From Strongyloides papillosus (lineage: Eukaryota; Nematoda; Chromadorea; Rhabditida; Strongyloididae): a stretch of 64,000 nucleotides of DNA. Position 1 is the first letter of the stretch; the number at the start of each line of letters is the position of its first letter. Location: contig SRSI01000039.1 of the NCBI GenBank assembly GCA_005656395.1, positions 1 to 64,000 of the forward strand. Direction: 5' to 3'. Below the pieces are notes generated by a model, which had not been told where the DNA came from, did no database searches, and saw nothing but the letters and a program-made list of their open reading frames with translations. Below are positions 10,143 through 21,137 of this stretch, piece by piece. A program made the position numbers and the translations under genes.

Positions 10143-13100
10143 TTATAAATTTTCATCTATCTGTTGATCATTGTCATCTTCAAGATCATCAATTTGTTCT
10201 GTTTGTCCTGAAGATTCCTGAACATTAAAATTCTTTCTTCTTTCATTAGCTTCCTTGATTATCTTGTTTCTTTCACTTTCAGAAACTTGAATCTTCTTAA
10301 TTTTCGCTAGAGAAGCTGTTAATATTCTACCCGAAGATGATACAAATTTAACCTTTGTTTTTAATACTTCATCGACAACGAATGGTCCAGTATATCTTGA
10401 ATCATACTTAAAGAATTTAGGCTTCTTGTAAATAAACAAATCATTTTTCTTAAACTTTTCCACTTTTGGAGTTATCTTTAAATTTTGTTTTAAACGTCTA
10501 TCTTCGTCCAAAAACTTAATGTGGTCTCGTATAATACATGCTTGTGTCATTAGATCATTATGAGCACTTGTATCATCAATATATCTTAAGGTTTCTGTTT
10601 TTAACTTTCCCAAGCCTATCCTTGGACTTTGCAAGAACATGTCTTCAAATGGACTCATTACACCATTCTTTGTAGTATTCATAAAGAACATCGTGATTCT
10701 TAATAAATTTGACCATAACATATTTGTATCTGCTAACTTAGACATCAATAAATTTACCATACGAATTTTATTTTCAGCAAAACAGTTACTTTTAGAATAG
10801 TTTGGAGTTCCAAACGACATTTCCACTCCAACATCATCCATTGCTTTTTGTAAATAACTGCTTCTAAAGATTGATTCATTATCACAATGTAACCTAGCAG
10901 GAAATCCGAATACCATAAAAACTTCGGAAAATAACATTTCAGTGATCCTATGAATATCTTTATCCTTTAACGGTAATAGCCATGTATATCTAGAGTGTAA
11001 ATCAACTATAGCCAATATAAAATTAAATTCATCACAGTGTATTTTTGGCATGATTATATCCATTGCTAACACTTGCATTGGCTTATCTGGTAATGAAACA
11101 GTTCTGTTAAATTCAGAATATATTTGAGAAGGGTTGTTCAGTTTACAATTGATACATTGAGATGTTGCTTTATATACATGTTTATGCAATTTATCTGTAT
11201 AAAATAATTGTTTGAAATCATTTTTAACTTTATTATAGCCAAAATGCCCATGCAAATGAACTGATGAAACGATTTTTTCTGCATAGCTGTCAGGAATATA
11301 AATTTTCATGTTATTTGTCGTTCCACTGTTCTTGGGAGATAAAATATATTTTATCTCATGATCCATATTATCTATATTCTTTATTCTTGGTTCATTGTAA
11401 TCAGGCCCACAGTCTATAACAACTAACTCTGATTCATTCATATAGACAGGCATATTTTTGTAGCATTTTAGTGGAGATTCTAATGCATCCATTATATTTT
11501 TATCATTTTTGGTAGCCTCTCTTAGTTCTTCTAAATTTACATTCTTAAAAATATTTGAATAATATTCATGTAATGAAATATTCTCTTTAGTACTTATAGT
11601 TTTCTTGGGTCTTCCTCTGGTTCTTTTAGATGTATTATCACCAAGTTTAATTAAATTTCTACCCGTTTTCCTCGGACGACCTCTTTTTCTCATTTGATTT
11701 TGATTTATATTTTTAACTTGTTGTTCATTAACCTTCTTAGGTCTACCTCTTTTCTTCATTGTTAAGAGTGTTGAAAATTTGTTTACTTCTTCGTTTTGGA
11801 AATCTATATCCTTAACTTCTTTAACATTTTTATCATTTAATAACTCATTAATTTTGTTTATATTTGAAGGTTCAACAAAATATAATTCATCTGTTTTCAA
11901 GTTTCGAAAAATTTTCTTCTCTTCCGTGTCAATCGTGTAATTTACCAATCTTGAAATGAAATCAGGTAAACTATGTTTTACTGCTGGAACATAACATATT
12001 GTAATTGGATAAGATGATAAATATGATAATAATTCAGCATAACGATGACAGTGAGAATTCTTTACAATGTGTACAAGTGGTTGGTGGTCAGTTTCAATTC
12101 TAACACTTGAAGCTCCTTTTAATAAATAATCAAAGATTTCCAATCCACAACAAATACTTTTAAGTTCTAAGTAACTAGAATGTCTAGCTCTCAATGTTTT
12201 ACTTAAAGATACATTTGCCAAGCCAATTAAAACAGATTCTCTACTATTTTTAGGATTGGTTTGTGTTAAACATATTCCTAAGTTCGTATTAGAAGCGTCT
12301 GTCTTTAGCACATAGTCCCATCCATCAACTGGATATCCAACAGTAGGTTGACTTAACAATTCTTGTACAATTAATTTATAGTTTTTAATATCATCATCAT
12401 CCATATTAAATGGTACCTTCTTACTTGTCTTTTCAAATAAACGTTTAGACAGTTTTGGAAATTCATTCAATACAGGACGAAAATAATTAACACCAAATAA
12501 AAATCTTGTTAAGGCTTTACGATCTTTCGGTATTTGTTCAATTAATTTCTTTATTGATTTTAAACAAGGTCTATATCCTTCCTGTGTAAGCTCATAGGCT
12601 AAGAATAAAATTTTCTTTCTGAAAAGTTTACTTTTTGCAAGATTACATCTCAAGTGATTATCATGCAACTTCTTTAAAACTTTTTCAAGATCTTGACGAT
12701 GATTCTTTATAAGTTTATCATCACTTTCATTTTTGTCAACACTGGTTACAAGTAACAGATCATCTATATATTGAATAACTTTATTATTCTTTTTTTCCTT
12801 ATCAAATAATTGGGATATAATAAGTGAAAATTGATATGGACTGTTTAATGCTCCTTGCCCAAGAGTTGTATATGAATAATTTGTAATACCATCGATAGAA
12901 AATGCAAATTTCGGTGAGAGATTACTTGGAATGCGTATTTGTTGATAAGCATTCTTAAGATCTATCATGGAAAACATCAATTTCTTATTTCCTGGTATAT
13001 TTCGTAGCTCCGTGATCACATTTACATTACCTCCTTGTCGTTTAACAGTTTGACTATTAACCATACGAAGATCTGCAACTAATCTATATTGATCAACTGG

Positions 13101-13277
13101 AGTTAACAACTTTTTATTTTCACTTTCATCTAACTTTTTGGGGATTAACATCGTTGGATGAACCCATTCAGGATTTGGTTCCTTCTTAACCATACCATTT
13201 TTCTCATAATAATCTAATATGTATTGAGCAGCTGGTTGAAGGTTTTTCGGAACTTGGTAGAATGAAAAGTGTTTCAA
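10143..13277 (-). CDS. pol: Ty3/gypsy Pol: RT, RNase H, AT-hook linker, integrase
   Basis: 1044 codons with no ATG at the start. The frame continues directly from the gag-protease frame after a single TAA (13281-13283), then ACA TTG. RT occupies about residues 35-270: MIDLKNAYQQIRI, GQGALNSPYQFS and active site YIDD at 170-173. RNase H is about 320-445: D326 in TDAS, E371, D397 in TDHQPL. Residues 505-560 hold three AT-hook motifs (KKRGRPKK, KRGRPRK, RGRPKK), unusual for Pol. Integrase has an H-X3-H...C-X2-C zinc finger (H674, H678, C708, C711) and a D740, D799, E835 core with 35 residues between the last two. All catalytic residues are present, so the enzyme could be active if the stop is read through or was recent. 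The C-terminus is acidic. Confidence 0.92.
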   Translation of the reverse strand: MKHFSFYQVPKNLQPAAQYILDYYEKNGMVKKEPNPEWVHPTMLIPKKLDESENKKLLTPVDQYRLVADLRMVNSQTVKRQGGNVNVITELRNIPGNKKLMFSMIDLKNAYQQIRIPSNLSPKFAFSIDGITNYSYTTLGQGALNSPYQFSLIISQLFDKEKKNNKVIQYIDDLLLVTSVDKNESDDKLIKNHRQDLEKVLKKLHDNHLRCNLAKSKLFRKKILFLAYELTQEGYRPCLKSIKKLIEQIPKDRKALTRFLFGVNYFRPVLNEFPKLSKRLFEKTSKKVPFNMDDDDIKNYKLIVQELLSQPTVGYPVDGWDYVLKTDASNTNLGICLTQTNPKNSRESVLIGLANVSLSKTLRARHSSYLELKSICCGLEIFDYLLKGASSVRIETDHQPLVHIVKNSHCHRYAELLSYLSSYPITICYVPAVKHSLPDFISRLVNYTIDTEEKKIFRNLKTDELYFVEPSNINKINELLNDKNVKEVKDIDFQNEEVNKFSTLLTMKKRGRPKKVNEQQVKNINQNQMRKRGRPRKTGRNLIKLGDNTSKRTRGRPKKTISTKENISLHEYYSNIFKNVNLEELREATKNDKNIMDALESPLKCYKNMPVYMNESELVVIDCGPDYNEPRIKNIDNMDHEIKYILSPKNSGTTNNMKIYIPDSYAEKIVSSVHLHGHFGYNKVKNDFKQLFYTDKLHKHVYKATSQCINCKLNNPSQIYSEFNRTVSLPDKPMQVLAMDIIMPKIHCDEFNFILAIVDLHSRYTWLLPLKDKDIHRITEMLFSEVFMVFGFPARLHCDNESIFRSSYLQKAMDDVGVEMSFGTPNYSKSNCFAENKIRMVNLLMSKLADTNMLWSNLLRITMFFMNTTKNGVMSPFEDMFLQSPRIGLGKLKTETLRYIDDTSAHNDLMTQACIIRDHIKFLDEDRRLKQNLKITPKVEKFKKNDLFIYKKPKFFKYDSRYTGPFVVDEVLKTKVKFVSSSGRILTASLAKIKKIQVSESERNKIIKEANERRKNFNVQESSGQTEQIDDLEDDNDQQIDENL
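11600..11765 (-). other. Three AT-hook motifs inside Pol
   Basis: Encodes KKRGRPKK, KRGRPRK and RGRPKK spaced about 23 residues apart, between RNase H and the integrase zinc finger. The RGRP core is the classic minor-groove AT-hook. I infer a role in binding AT-rich DNA, either for nucleic-acid handling or for steering integration in this AT-rich genome. Confidence 0.8.
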
Positions 13278-13280
13278 TGT

Positions 13281-14879
13281 TTAATTATTAAAAGTAAATT
13301 CTTGTTGACCCGACATTAACTTCGGTCTAAGATCTTTTTCAAAACATTGTTTGTATTTATTCTTCAACTCTTTTTCAATACTTGTCAAAGAATCTTCTAT
13401 AACATTTTTATCTTGTAATTTATCATTATCTTGATTTAATTCAAGTTTTATATTTTCTAAAGCTTTTTCTTGAGTAAGAATTGAGTTTTCTTTTAAGGAT
13501 ATATAATGTCCATCCATTTTACTCAATATATTTCTTCCCAAGATTATTTTATAGTCATTCTTTTTGGTGAAATCTGTGACATAAAAATTGTCATCTTTAT
13601 AAGATTTCCCTTTAACTGTGACAATAATAGGAGTTAAAATCTTCTTAACATTAACAGGTGATTCATCAATTGTAGTAATTTCTACATTATCTTCACTTAT
13701 ACTTAAATTTAACGACTGAGCAACCTTTGAACATAAGATACTCACATTAGCACAAGTATCTATCGCTCCCATCAATTTCAATTTATTATTTAAAACAATT
13801 TCTTCTAACAATATATCAGAGGAATTTTTACTTCTTTCAGTATATAGAGCAATTTTCTTTCCTTGTTCGGAATCCCATTTAAATTTGCTTTTACAGTTTT
13901 CTTCTTTATGCCCCTTAAAGTTGCATCGTTTACATCGCTCATTAGATTTTTCAGAATCTTTCTGTTTATTGTTAACATTATGTTTAATTAAACTAAAGGC
14001 TCTTTTGATTTCTGATATATATATACTCACTTCATTAGATTTATCGTTGAACAGTATGAGTTTTATCTGTTGAGGTAGAATTCCTCCAGTAAGATATTTA
14101 ACCTCCTTCACATGTTCATCATGAGATAAATTTTCTCTAAGTGCTGCGATGCATTCAGAAATTTGAGTGACTTTAGTTTCCACATTTTCATACGTCAAGA
14201 ATCCCTTACGTAAACTTTCTAATTTTTGTTCCATATGTATTTTATAACTTTCACCCATGTATGTATTCGATAATTTTGTGATTATTTGATCATAATTAAG
14301 ATCCTGATTATCCATAATTAACTTTTTAACTTCACCAGTGACATTTATTGATAAGAAAGAAAGCTTTTTATCTTCATCGACATTGCCTATAGCACATCGT
14401 TGTTCAAAATCAAACAACCACTTTTTAAAATTTGTTTTTCCATTATATTGTTGTATATTAACAAACGCCGATGTTTGATTCCGTTCAGGTTTTATAGATA
14501 TTATTTGCTCTGGACTTAGAGTTACATGAGAAGTTGTCGTTTGAGAAACTGGGATTTTTGTTGAAGTAATACCATTTGTCGTAGTCGTTAACTGATTTGT
14601 TGTAGTAGTTGGAGGAGGACATGTATTTTCAACCTTTGTCTTTCCCAGCTTGTTCACAAGTGTTTCCATTACCTCCAGCATTTGTCGTTGGTACATATCC
14701 TGACTTCTTTGCATTTCGGTGATTTGAGTAACCATCAAGGACAAAAGATTATTGTTTCTCCTTTTCTTTTTGCTAAATACATGTTTTGTCACTCCTGCCT
14801 CTGTTTTGATCTCCTTCAATGTGTCTTCTACGGTGTTTGTACCCGTTTCTTGTTGATTTACCCGAGAATTTATGTCCAT
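13281..14879 (-). CDS. gag: Ty3/gypsy Gag with C-terminal protease
   Basis: 532 residues from ATG at 14879 to TAA at 13281-13283. Residues 40-80 are basic then helical, 85-120 is a Thr-rich linker, and 135-300 is the capsid-like region with NGKTNFKKWLFDFEQRC and a helical C-terminal half. A zinc knuckle sits at C316-C319-H324-C329 (CKRCNFKGHKEENC). A retropepsin-like segment AIDTCANVSILCS at about 371-384 has DTCA in place of DTGA. The frame runs straight into pol: only the TAA separates them, with no shift of frame and no overlap. This resembles elements that make Gag-Pol by stop read-through, or else an otherwise intact polyprotein broken by one mutation. Confidence 0.9.
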   Translation of the reverse strand: MDINSRVNQQETGTNTVEDTLKEIKTEAGVTKHVFSKKKRRNNNLLSLMVTQITEMQRSQDMYQRQMLEVMETLVNKLGKTKVENTCPPPTTTTNQLTTTTNGITSTKIPVSQTTTSHVTLSPEQIISIKPERNQTSAFVNIQQYNGKTNFKKWLFDFEQRCAIGNVDEDKKLSFLSINVTGEVKKLIMDNQDLNYDQIITKLSNTYMGESYKIHMEQKLESLRKGFLTYENVETKVTQISECIAALRENLSHDEHVKEVKYLTGGILPQQIKLILFNDKSNEVSIYISEIKRAFSLIKHNVNNKQKDSEKSNERCKRCNFKGHKEENCKSKFKWDSEQGKKIALYTERSKNSSDILLEEIVLNNKLKLMGAIDTCANVSILCSKVAQSLNLSISEDNVEITTIDESPVNVKKILTPIIVTVKGKSYKDDNFYVTDFTKKNDYKIILGRNILSKMDGHYISLKENSILTQEKALENIKLELNQDNDKLQDKNVIEDSLTSIEKELKNKYKQCFEKDLRPKLMSGQQEFTFNN

Positions 14880-15254
14880 CGTATCCCCTACTTTATATTT
14901 TAATCTGCCAGATAAAATTTTATAATTTTAGTATAAAGTTTATTTGGACAACTTTTAGGGTAGATAGAATAACGCATACTAAACAATAAGTGCACCTAAA
15001 TTACAATAAAACATACACAATAAACAATAAAATTACATTAATTAAGCTTACTTATTTTTAGTATTATTATTTTTATAATTAAATTATTAACTCCTAAATT
15101 TCAATATACTTTCTAACCCCTAAAATATACCATAAATTAGTACATAATTTCATTCGACAAGACTTTTTCTTTAATGATAGTTAGTATTGTGAACTAATAA
15201 ATTTTCATCAAATATTTTTCATTATTTTGAATTTCATCAAAATAATTCTTTTTA

Positions 15255-16884
15255 CACAGAAAAAAAAAAGGACAAATTTTGACAAATCTATCTATAATGC
15301 AAAAAAATGTCCCACCATTTTAAAAAATTGAATATTATTCAAATTTTAAAATTATCAAGCAATAGCAAAAATTTTTAAACAACACAAAATATTGGGTTGT
15401 CGCATACATTTTGTCGTTTTTTTACAAAGATATATATGTTTAACTTTTTAAATTAATGTGACTTTTTTAAATTTTAATATTTTTTATGATATTATGCTCA
15501 TTTAGATCTTAACTTGTTTTTTTATTTTATAAAATATGATATTAAAAGTTAATTTCGTGTAAAATTATTGATGTTTTATTAAAAATCATTATTTTAAACA
15601 ATCTATTAACGACAAAAAGTTTAAAAATTTCGCAACAATAATAAAGAAAAGCAGTAATTATTTACTCACACAAAGTATTATTATTTAAAAATATTAATTT
15701 AGTATTCGTTCTTATTTTAAATTAAAATATGTAAAAGTTATTTTTTTTACTATAAATAAAAATCTACATTATTTTATAACTTTTCATAAGTTTGATTTTA
15801 AAAGATGATCTTTAAGAGACATGGAAAATGGAATTTGACAGTTAACTAACATTAAATATGCTACATATTTGTAAAATTTGCTACATCTTATGAAATTTTG
15901 CGCCATCTTTTTTAGCAATTTGCACCATCTTAGTACATTTTTTCGACATGTATCTTTCATACCAAATAAATTATCTTTCAACATAATTTAGGTATGTTAA
16001 AGAGTAAAATAATATTATTAAAATAAAGTGGAATTGAATTGGAAAAAGTGACTTTCGCTTGTCCATTGGGTAACAAAAATGATTTTTTTAAGAAACATAC
16101 ATAATATGGGCCAGCGAAAAAGCATTCTTTTTTATTTTTTACTAACTTAATTTTCGATTATTCCATTGGGTTCAGTTCACACACGACAACTCACTTTACA
16201 GCGACTCCTACCCTAATTAAGTTAAAAAAGAGACGATGGAAATCAGCTTGCCCGTGGTCACCTATGATCAAACGAAATGACATTAAAAAAAAGGAAAAAA
16301 TATGAGTAACCATGGACAAGTGAATGTCTACCTTCCTAAAAAAGATGGCGCAAATTGGTCAAAAAGATGTAGCAAAAATGACAAAGATGGCCAAATTGAT
16401 AAAAAAGATGGCGCAAAATGTCATAAGATGCAGCAAATTTTACAAATATGTAACATATTTGATGTAGATAACTCTTAAATTCTGGGTTTCAAAAAACATT
16501 ATGAAAACAATTTAGAGCATAAAATGTGAAAATTTCATAAAATACAATTTATAATAATTCAAACAATTGAAAAATATTTAAAAAATGTACTATAATATGT
16601 TAAAAATGTTTTTTTTTTTATAAAAGTGTTTGTAATTTTACATAGAATTAAATTCTAACCTTATATTTTAGAATTTATTGTAGAAAACAAGTTATGTTCT
16701 AAAATAAAAATAGTATACTAAAAAAAGAGAAACTTATTTTAATAATTCACTAATTATTGTTTTAATTTTTCATGTACAAAATAATTGTGATAAAATTAGT
16801 CGCAAATAAAGAAAATTTGAATTTTATTTGGTGGGACAAATTTATTACATTTTTTGCAAACCTGTGTCCTTTTTTTTTTGTGTG
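15255..16884. mobile_element. TA-flanked TIR DNA transposon nested in the gypsy LTR
   Basis: Ends are CACAGAAAAAAAAAAGGACA and, on the other strand, CACACAAAAAAAAAAAGGAC, each followed within ~45 bp by GTCCCACCA. It is flanked by TA duplications (15253-15254, 16885-16886). No transposase frame is intact. Internal phrases such as TATTTTTTATGATATTATGC and TTAACTTGTTTTTTTA recur at 53.1-53.8 kb and, reversed, at 59.05-59.4 and 61.97-62.3 kb, so this is a dispersed family. TA target preference fits Tc1/mariner or Mirage-type elements. Class unproven. Confidence 0.75.
15798..16488. mobile_element. Third-level nested inverted-repeat element with GCGCCATCTT repeats
   Basis: Long inverted arms: 15,840-15,983 against 16,325-16,475. 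Each arm reads ACATATTTGTAAAATTTGCT then repeats of an AAGATGGCGCAAATTG-type unit about 20 bp long. An inner pair CTTGTCCATTGGGTAAC / GTAACCATGGACAAG lies between. The homologous family copy at 53.4 kb lacks this block and reads straight across the site, so it is a separate insertion inside 15,255-16,884. End points are approximate. Confidence 0.6.
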
Positions 16885-16910
16885 TAAGATTACACACTTT
16901 CTTTCTTTAC

Positions 16911-18333
16911 CTAAAACTTGTAAAAATCTATTTTTACGACTTTGACTTATTGCATCTCCTGTATCTCAAAGTTCCAAGCCGAATAAATTTGCCAACATAC
17001 ATTTTTTTGGTTGCTCTTTTTATTTATGAAATAAAAATGGGAGGGGGGTAAAATTTTTAGTTGTACATCAAATGTCTGATTGACTCACAAAATGGGATTT
17101 AAAAAAAACATATTTTGTTTCTACTAATAGTGACATAGGTTGAAAATTATATCATTGTTTTAAAAAAAAATCATACTTTGTTTTTGTGTTCATTAAAATC
17201 GGTTTAAATGTAAAAATATAACATGTCACTATTAAGAATTTTATATATGTTTTTGTCACTATAACGTCTCTTGTTTCTTATAATAACATTGACTATTCAA
17301 ATTTTTTTAACAAAAGTAGAATTATCATAAAATCGAGAGATTTTTTTTGAATAAAACAAATTTTTATTGAATTTGAAAACGTCATATATTTTATTAAAAA
17401 TTGTGTCACACAAAATTTTTGTGTGTAGTAATATTTGATAGGAAAATACTAATAGACAATTAATTAAAATATTTTATTTAAGATGATAAGAAATTTTACA
17501 ATCAATGAAGTTAAAGTTATTATACAAGTAGAAAAATTTTGCGGTTTGTAATGAGAAATAGTAAAGCGCAAAAATTTAGTAATCGCAAATTACTATAATT
17601 TTGTTATAAAATTAGATACTTTTTATTTATAAGTAAAATATCCGCAAAAATATCAATTTAAATAAGTCAAAATTTCTATCAATCTCAAAAATCCGTTATA
17701 AACGCAAAAAAATTTGCAATCGCAAACATCCGCACAATATATTTTCCTCAGTATGTATTAAAGTAAAAATACAAGGCTTGGAAAAATTTGAGAACATTCT
17801 ATCTGAGATTTTAAGTAACGCTAGTTACTGAATCGCCATTGTTACTAACTACTGTTTTCTTGTAACTTTAATACTATATAATCGTATTTAATAGTATTAC
17901 TTAATGTTGTGTTTCTAATTTGTGTGTGAGTTCTAGGTAAATTATGAGTCTTGTGTTAGGAGATGTTTTACGCCTAAATAGAAAGTAATTAGTATAGAAG
18001 TGAGTTACATTGAAAAGTTGCAATAGGCTACATTCTAAGTGATTATTTTTATAAGATTTATCTTGTAATTGATTATATAAAATACGCGGCTTTTATTTAT
18101 TTTGATGTTTCTAGATAAAGTTAATATACTTTAAATCAAAATATCCAACATAAAATATTTTTTTTCCAATTTTTTTAATTATACCATCTAAAAAAAATTT
18201 GCAAATAAATTTAATTTAATAAACGTTTTATAACTTTGTAGAATACCATAAATATAAAAAATGACAAAGGAAATTTTAAATGATAATTAAAATTTGAATA
18301 TTGCTTTGTTAAAATATAAAATAGGTAGGTTTC
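16911..18333. other. AT-rich intergenic stretch
   Basis: No gene recognised. Small inverted pieces (AATAGTGACAT near 17,136 and ATGTCACTATTAAG near 17,222) may be remnants of a short TIR element. Otherwise simple AT-rich sequence up to the tRNA-Thr gene. Confidence 0.45.
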
Positions 18334-18405
18334 GCCGTCTTAGCTCAGTGGTAGAGCGTCTCTCTCGTAAAGAGAAGGTCACAGGTTCAAACCCTGTATG
18401 CGGCA
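18334..18405 (+). tRNA. tRNA-Thr (CGU)
   Basis: Full cloverleaf with A box TAGCTCAGTGG and B box GGTTCAAACC. Anticodon stem TCTCT/AGAGA with loop CTCGTAA gives anticodon CGT. The acceptor stem GCCGTCT/ATGCGGC has one C-T mismatch, with A as discriminator. A T-run follows within ~15 nt. Intronless. Confidence 0.95.
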
Positions 18406-19247
18406 TTGTCCTTTTCTTTCAAAATAATTTTTTTTATAAAAATCAGCTTAAAATATAAAAGTACTTTTTATTTTTAAAGACTTTGTCGTTTCATAACTAA
18501 TAAAACGTTTAACTTTATAATTATACCCATGTCTCATAAAATATTAAATCTTAAATAAATCTAGTTTAAGATTTTTTTGCTACTAACATAAAATAACGTA
18601 ATTTGTTATTCCTGATATCACTAAATACAAATTGTATGACAGTTTCTAACTATTCTTATTAAATTACAAAATTAGTATGGTAAAATATGTTTATTTGTAA
18701 TAATAATTTCGTTAAATTTTCAACTATTTAGAAAAATAATGTTGAGTAATCATAATTTTACTCTATAAAACTGTAATTTGCCAAGAATTGTCTTTAATTA
18801 AAGCAGAACTATTTTGAATAGATTTAAAAATAAAATAAACACAAATAATATTAAATATTTTTTACAAAATAAAAAGGTTTACTTTTACAATGTTATATAC
18901 GGTTACTTAGTATAAAAAATTTGCTAATATGCTTTCATTTTATATGATAATTGCCGCTGATATCAGTTTATATATTTCATGTCTTAAAGAATGTTTTATA
19001 TATAAAAAAATATTTGACTTTCTTTAACATATTTTACTATATATTTAAAATTGCTTTGGAAATATTTTTATATTTATTGTTATTGCATAATATAAATTTT
19101 TAAATATTAAAATTTCCCTTATTTTAGTTATACAAACAAGTGTTTTTGTAAAAATATTTTTACTATCGCACTTAATTAGGTTAAAAATAGAGCTTCTTAA
19201 TAATCAAAAATAGGTATAACTTATTTTCCCATTAACAGTAAAAGTAA
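18406..19247. other. AT-rich intergenic stretch between tRNA genes
   Basis: I see no frame, repeat or RNA gene here. Confidence 0.5.
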
Positions 19248-19319
19248 TGAACCCGACGTGATTTGAACACGCAGCCTTCCGATCTGGAGTCGGACGCGCT
19301 ACCGTTGCGCCACGGATTC
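19248..19319 (-). tRNA. tRNA-Trp (CCA)
   Basis: On the minus strand the acceptor is GAATCCG/CGGGTTC with one G-U pair, A box TGGCGCAACGG, anticodon region GACTCCAGATC (anticodon CCA) and B box GTTCAAATC. This is very close to the usual animal tRNA-Trp. A short perfect hairpin GCGGAGGTCCTCCG lies just upstream of the gene. Confidence 0.96.
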
Positions 19320-19546
19320 ACGGAGGACCTCCGCATCTTAATAATACTTCTATGCTAGCATATTTATGAAAAACGTAATTGTCAATCTTCTGAAATTTAA
19401 CATTTGGTGTGATTTTTTTAAATTTTGATTGTACATTGCAAACAAGGCGAGGAAAAACTAGTCAACAATTTTAAACATATAGAAAACTATTATTTTATAA
19501 ATATTATATAACATCTTGCAATATAAATTAAGCTTTTAAAAATGTA

Positions 19547-20446
19547 CAGTGTGGGCCAAAATATGCATCACAGTTGGATGAAACACTTTATAACTGTTAT
19601 AACTTTTTTTATTGTTGACGTATTTTTATGATATTATACGTATTTTGTACAGAACAATTTATAGAATAATATACCACAAGATCGTTCTTAAAAACGGTCT
19701 TAATAAAAAGTTGTATTAAGTTAAATAAAAATGTCTATATTTTTGTTTTTAAAATGCATTTTAAAATATTTCAATTTATTTAAAAATAAATGCTAGATGC
19801 CTAAAATGTTAGTTAAAAACATTTTTTTCCATAAAATATTTTGTTTATAGAACATTAATTTTCTTCATATACTTCAAATATTTTTTATCGTTGTTACCTC
19901 TTTAAGAAAGTATTCTACTGAAAAACGGACAAAAATAGTTCGTGATTGCTACATCAACAGATGTTCAATCGTTACAACTCAAAAATTATTTAAAACCTAT
20001 TACAATGTGACCCAAGCTTCGTCAAGACATGCAATATTAAGTGTTGTAAATCATTTCAAAGAGCTAGATAAAACAATTTAATAAGAGTAATAATTAATGT
20101 TTTATAATGAACAAGCTTCTGCAAGAAATTAAATGGTGATCATTTAAAAGATATCATTTTCCATACATAATTGTGTGAAGTATTGACTTATTACGAATTG
20201 TATCTATATGTTTTAAACTTAAAAATAAGTTTAAATTGAAAAAAATTAAGAAATATTTTTTTTTAAATGTAAAATATTAAGAAATTAAAAAACTTTTTTT
20301 AAGTTCATCCTTGAGAACGATCTTGTAATATACTATTCTTTAACAAATTCTCTGCAAAATACGTATAATACCATAAAAACATGTCGCCTAGAAAAAAAGT
20401 TGTAAAGTGTTTTATTGAACTGTTATGTGACTTTTGGCCCACCCTG
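19547..20446 (+). mobile_element. Fossil mariner/Tc1-type element with DUF4817-like HTH remnant
   Basis: 900 bp between TA duplications. Ends are CAGTGTGGGCCAAAATA and, on the other strand, CAGGGTGGGCCAAAAGT, with similarity continuing (CACAGTTGGATGAAACACTT versus CATAACAGTTCAATAAAACA). The frame 19,911-20,081 encodes YSTEKRTKIVRDCYIN, TTQKLFKTYYNVTQASS and NHFKELDKT, the pattern of the N-terminal helix-turn-helix (DUF4817-like) of mariner-like transposases known mainly from arthropods. The DDE domain is gone. The element is a deletion derivative. Confidence 0.8.
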
Positions 20447-21137
20447 TATAGTTTTAGCATATTTTTTATACTTTTAAGAATATTTATGATAATTTATATT
20501 ATCATTACTATGTTTATCTTAAAAACTACGTGATTAGTAGAACAATAATTGTATGATATGCTTTATCAGTTATTTTTGTTTTAAACACACTTTTTAATTA
20601 AATTTAAAGAGATTTTTGTTAAAAGTGAACTACCAACTTAATTTTTATGAATAAACTTAAAAATATCACTTCATACACTTTTTATCTTTTGAACAAAATG
20701 TTTATTGTAAGAAGAATTCTTTGGTAAAATGAATGTTAAAAATATATTTTATGTATTATATATAAGTTTATGAAGTCATTTTTCATAAAATAATCTTGTT
20801 CTCTAAAACATTTTGTCTTTTACTATGGGTATTACAACTAAAGATGTCATTAAATGTATTAATATACATTTGATAAATTTTACCACATTTAGAAAAAAAT
20901 ATTATTTTTACTTTTACAAGAATTTTTTTTTGCATTTATCTAGACAAAATGATCGAAAAATTGAATATTATCATTCTGAGTTAAGCTATGGTATTAAAAA
21001 TAAAGTTCATTTCCGAGAATAAGCCTTAAAATGTACATAAAATGTTAAGATTCTTAAAAAAACATTCATATAAACTAAATTCCATTCAAAAGTTTTGACG
21101 CGTTTTAATTTGGCTTGTCAAGAGGCACCCGCCGACA
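20447..21137. other. AT-rich intergenic stretch
   Basis: No supported gene. An open frame at 20,813-21,022 is of random composition and is not counted. Confidence 0.45.

Larger units (their letters stand above)
9749..16906 (-). mobile_element. Ty3/gypsy LTR retrotransposon, near-complete, with nested insertion
   Basis: Minus-strand element bounded by LTRs beginning AGA and ending TCT, flanked by the 4-bp target duplication TTAC (9745-9748 and 16907-16910). Order along the minus strand: 5' LTR (14,910-16,906, interrupted), gag-protease frame, pol frame, 3' LTR (9,749-10,112). The PBS just inside the 5' LTR begins TGGCAGATT. The two LTRs differ at only a handful of positions over about 350 bp, so the insertion is recent. 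There is no env frame. A 1.63-kb DNA transposon sits in the 5' LTR and would disrupt its transcription. Confidence 0.9.
14910..16906 (-). repeat. 5' LTR of the gypsy element (interrupted)
   Basis: LTR sequence at 14,910-15,254 and 16,885-16,906, separated by the 1,630-bp insertion 15,255-16,884. The TA at the insertion site is duplicated. Removing the insert and one TA restores a 365-bp LTR collinear with 9,749-10,112. Confidence 0.85.

Noticed and set aside
20813..21022. Open frame of 69 codons
   Set aside because: Composition is that of AT-rich noncoding DNA; no splice sites, signal or domain.
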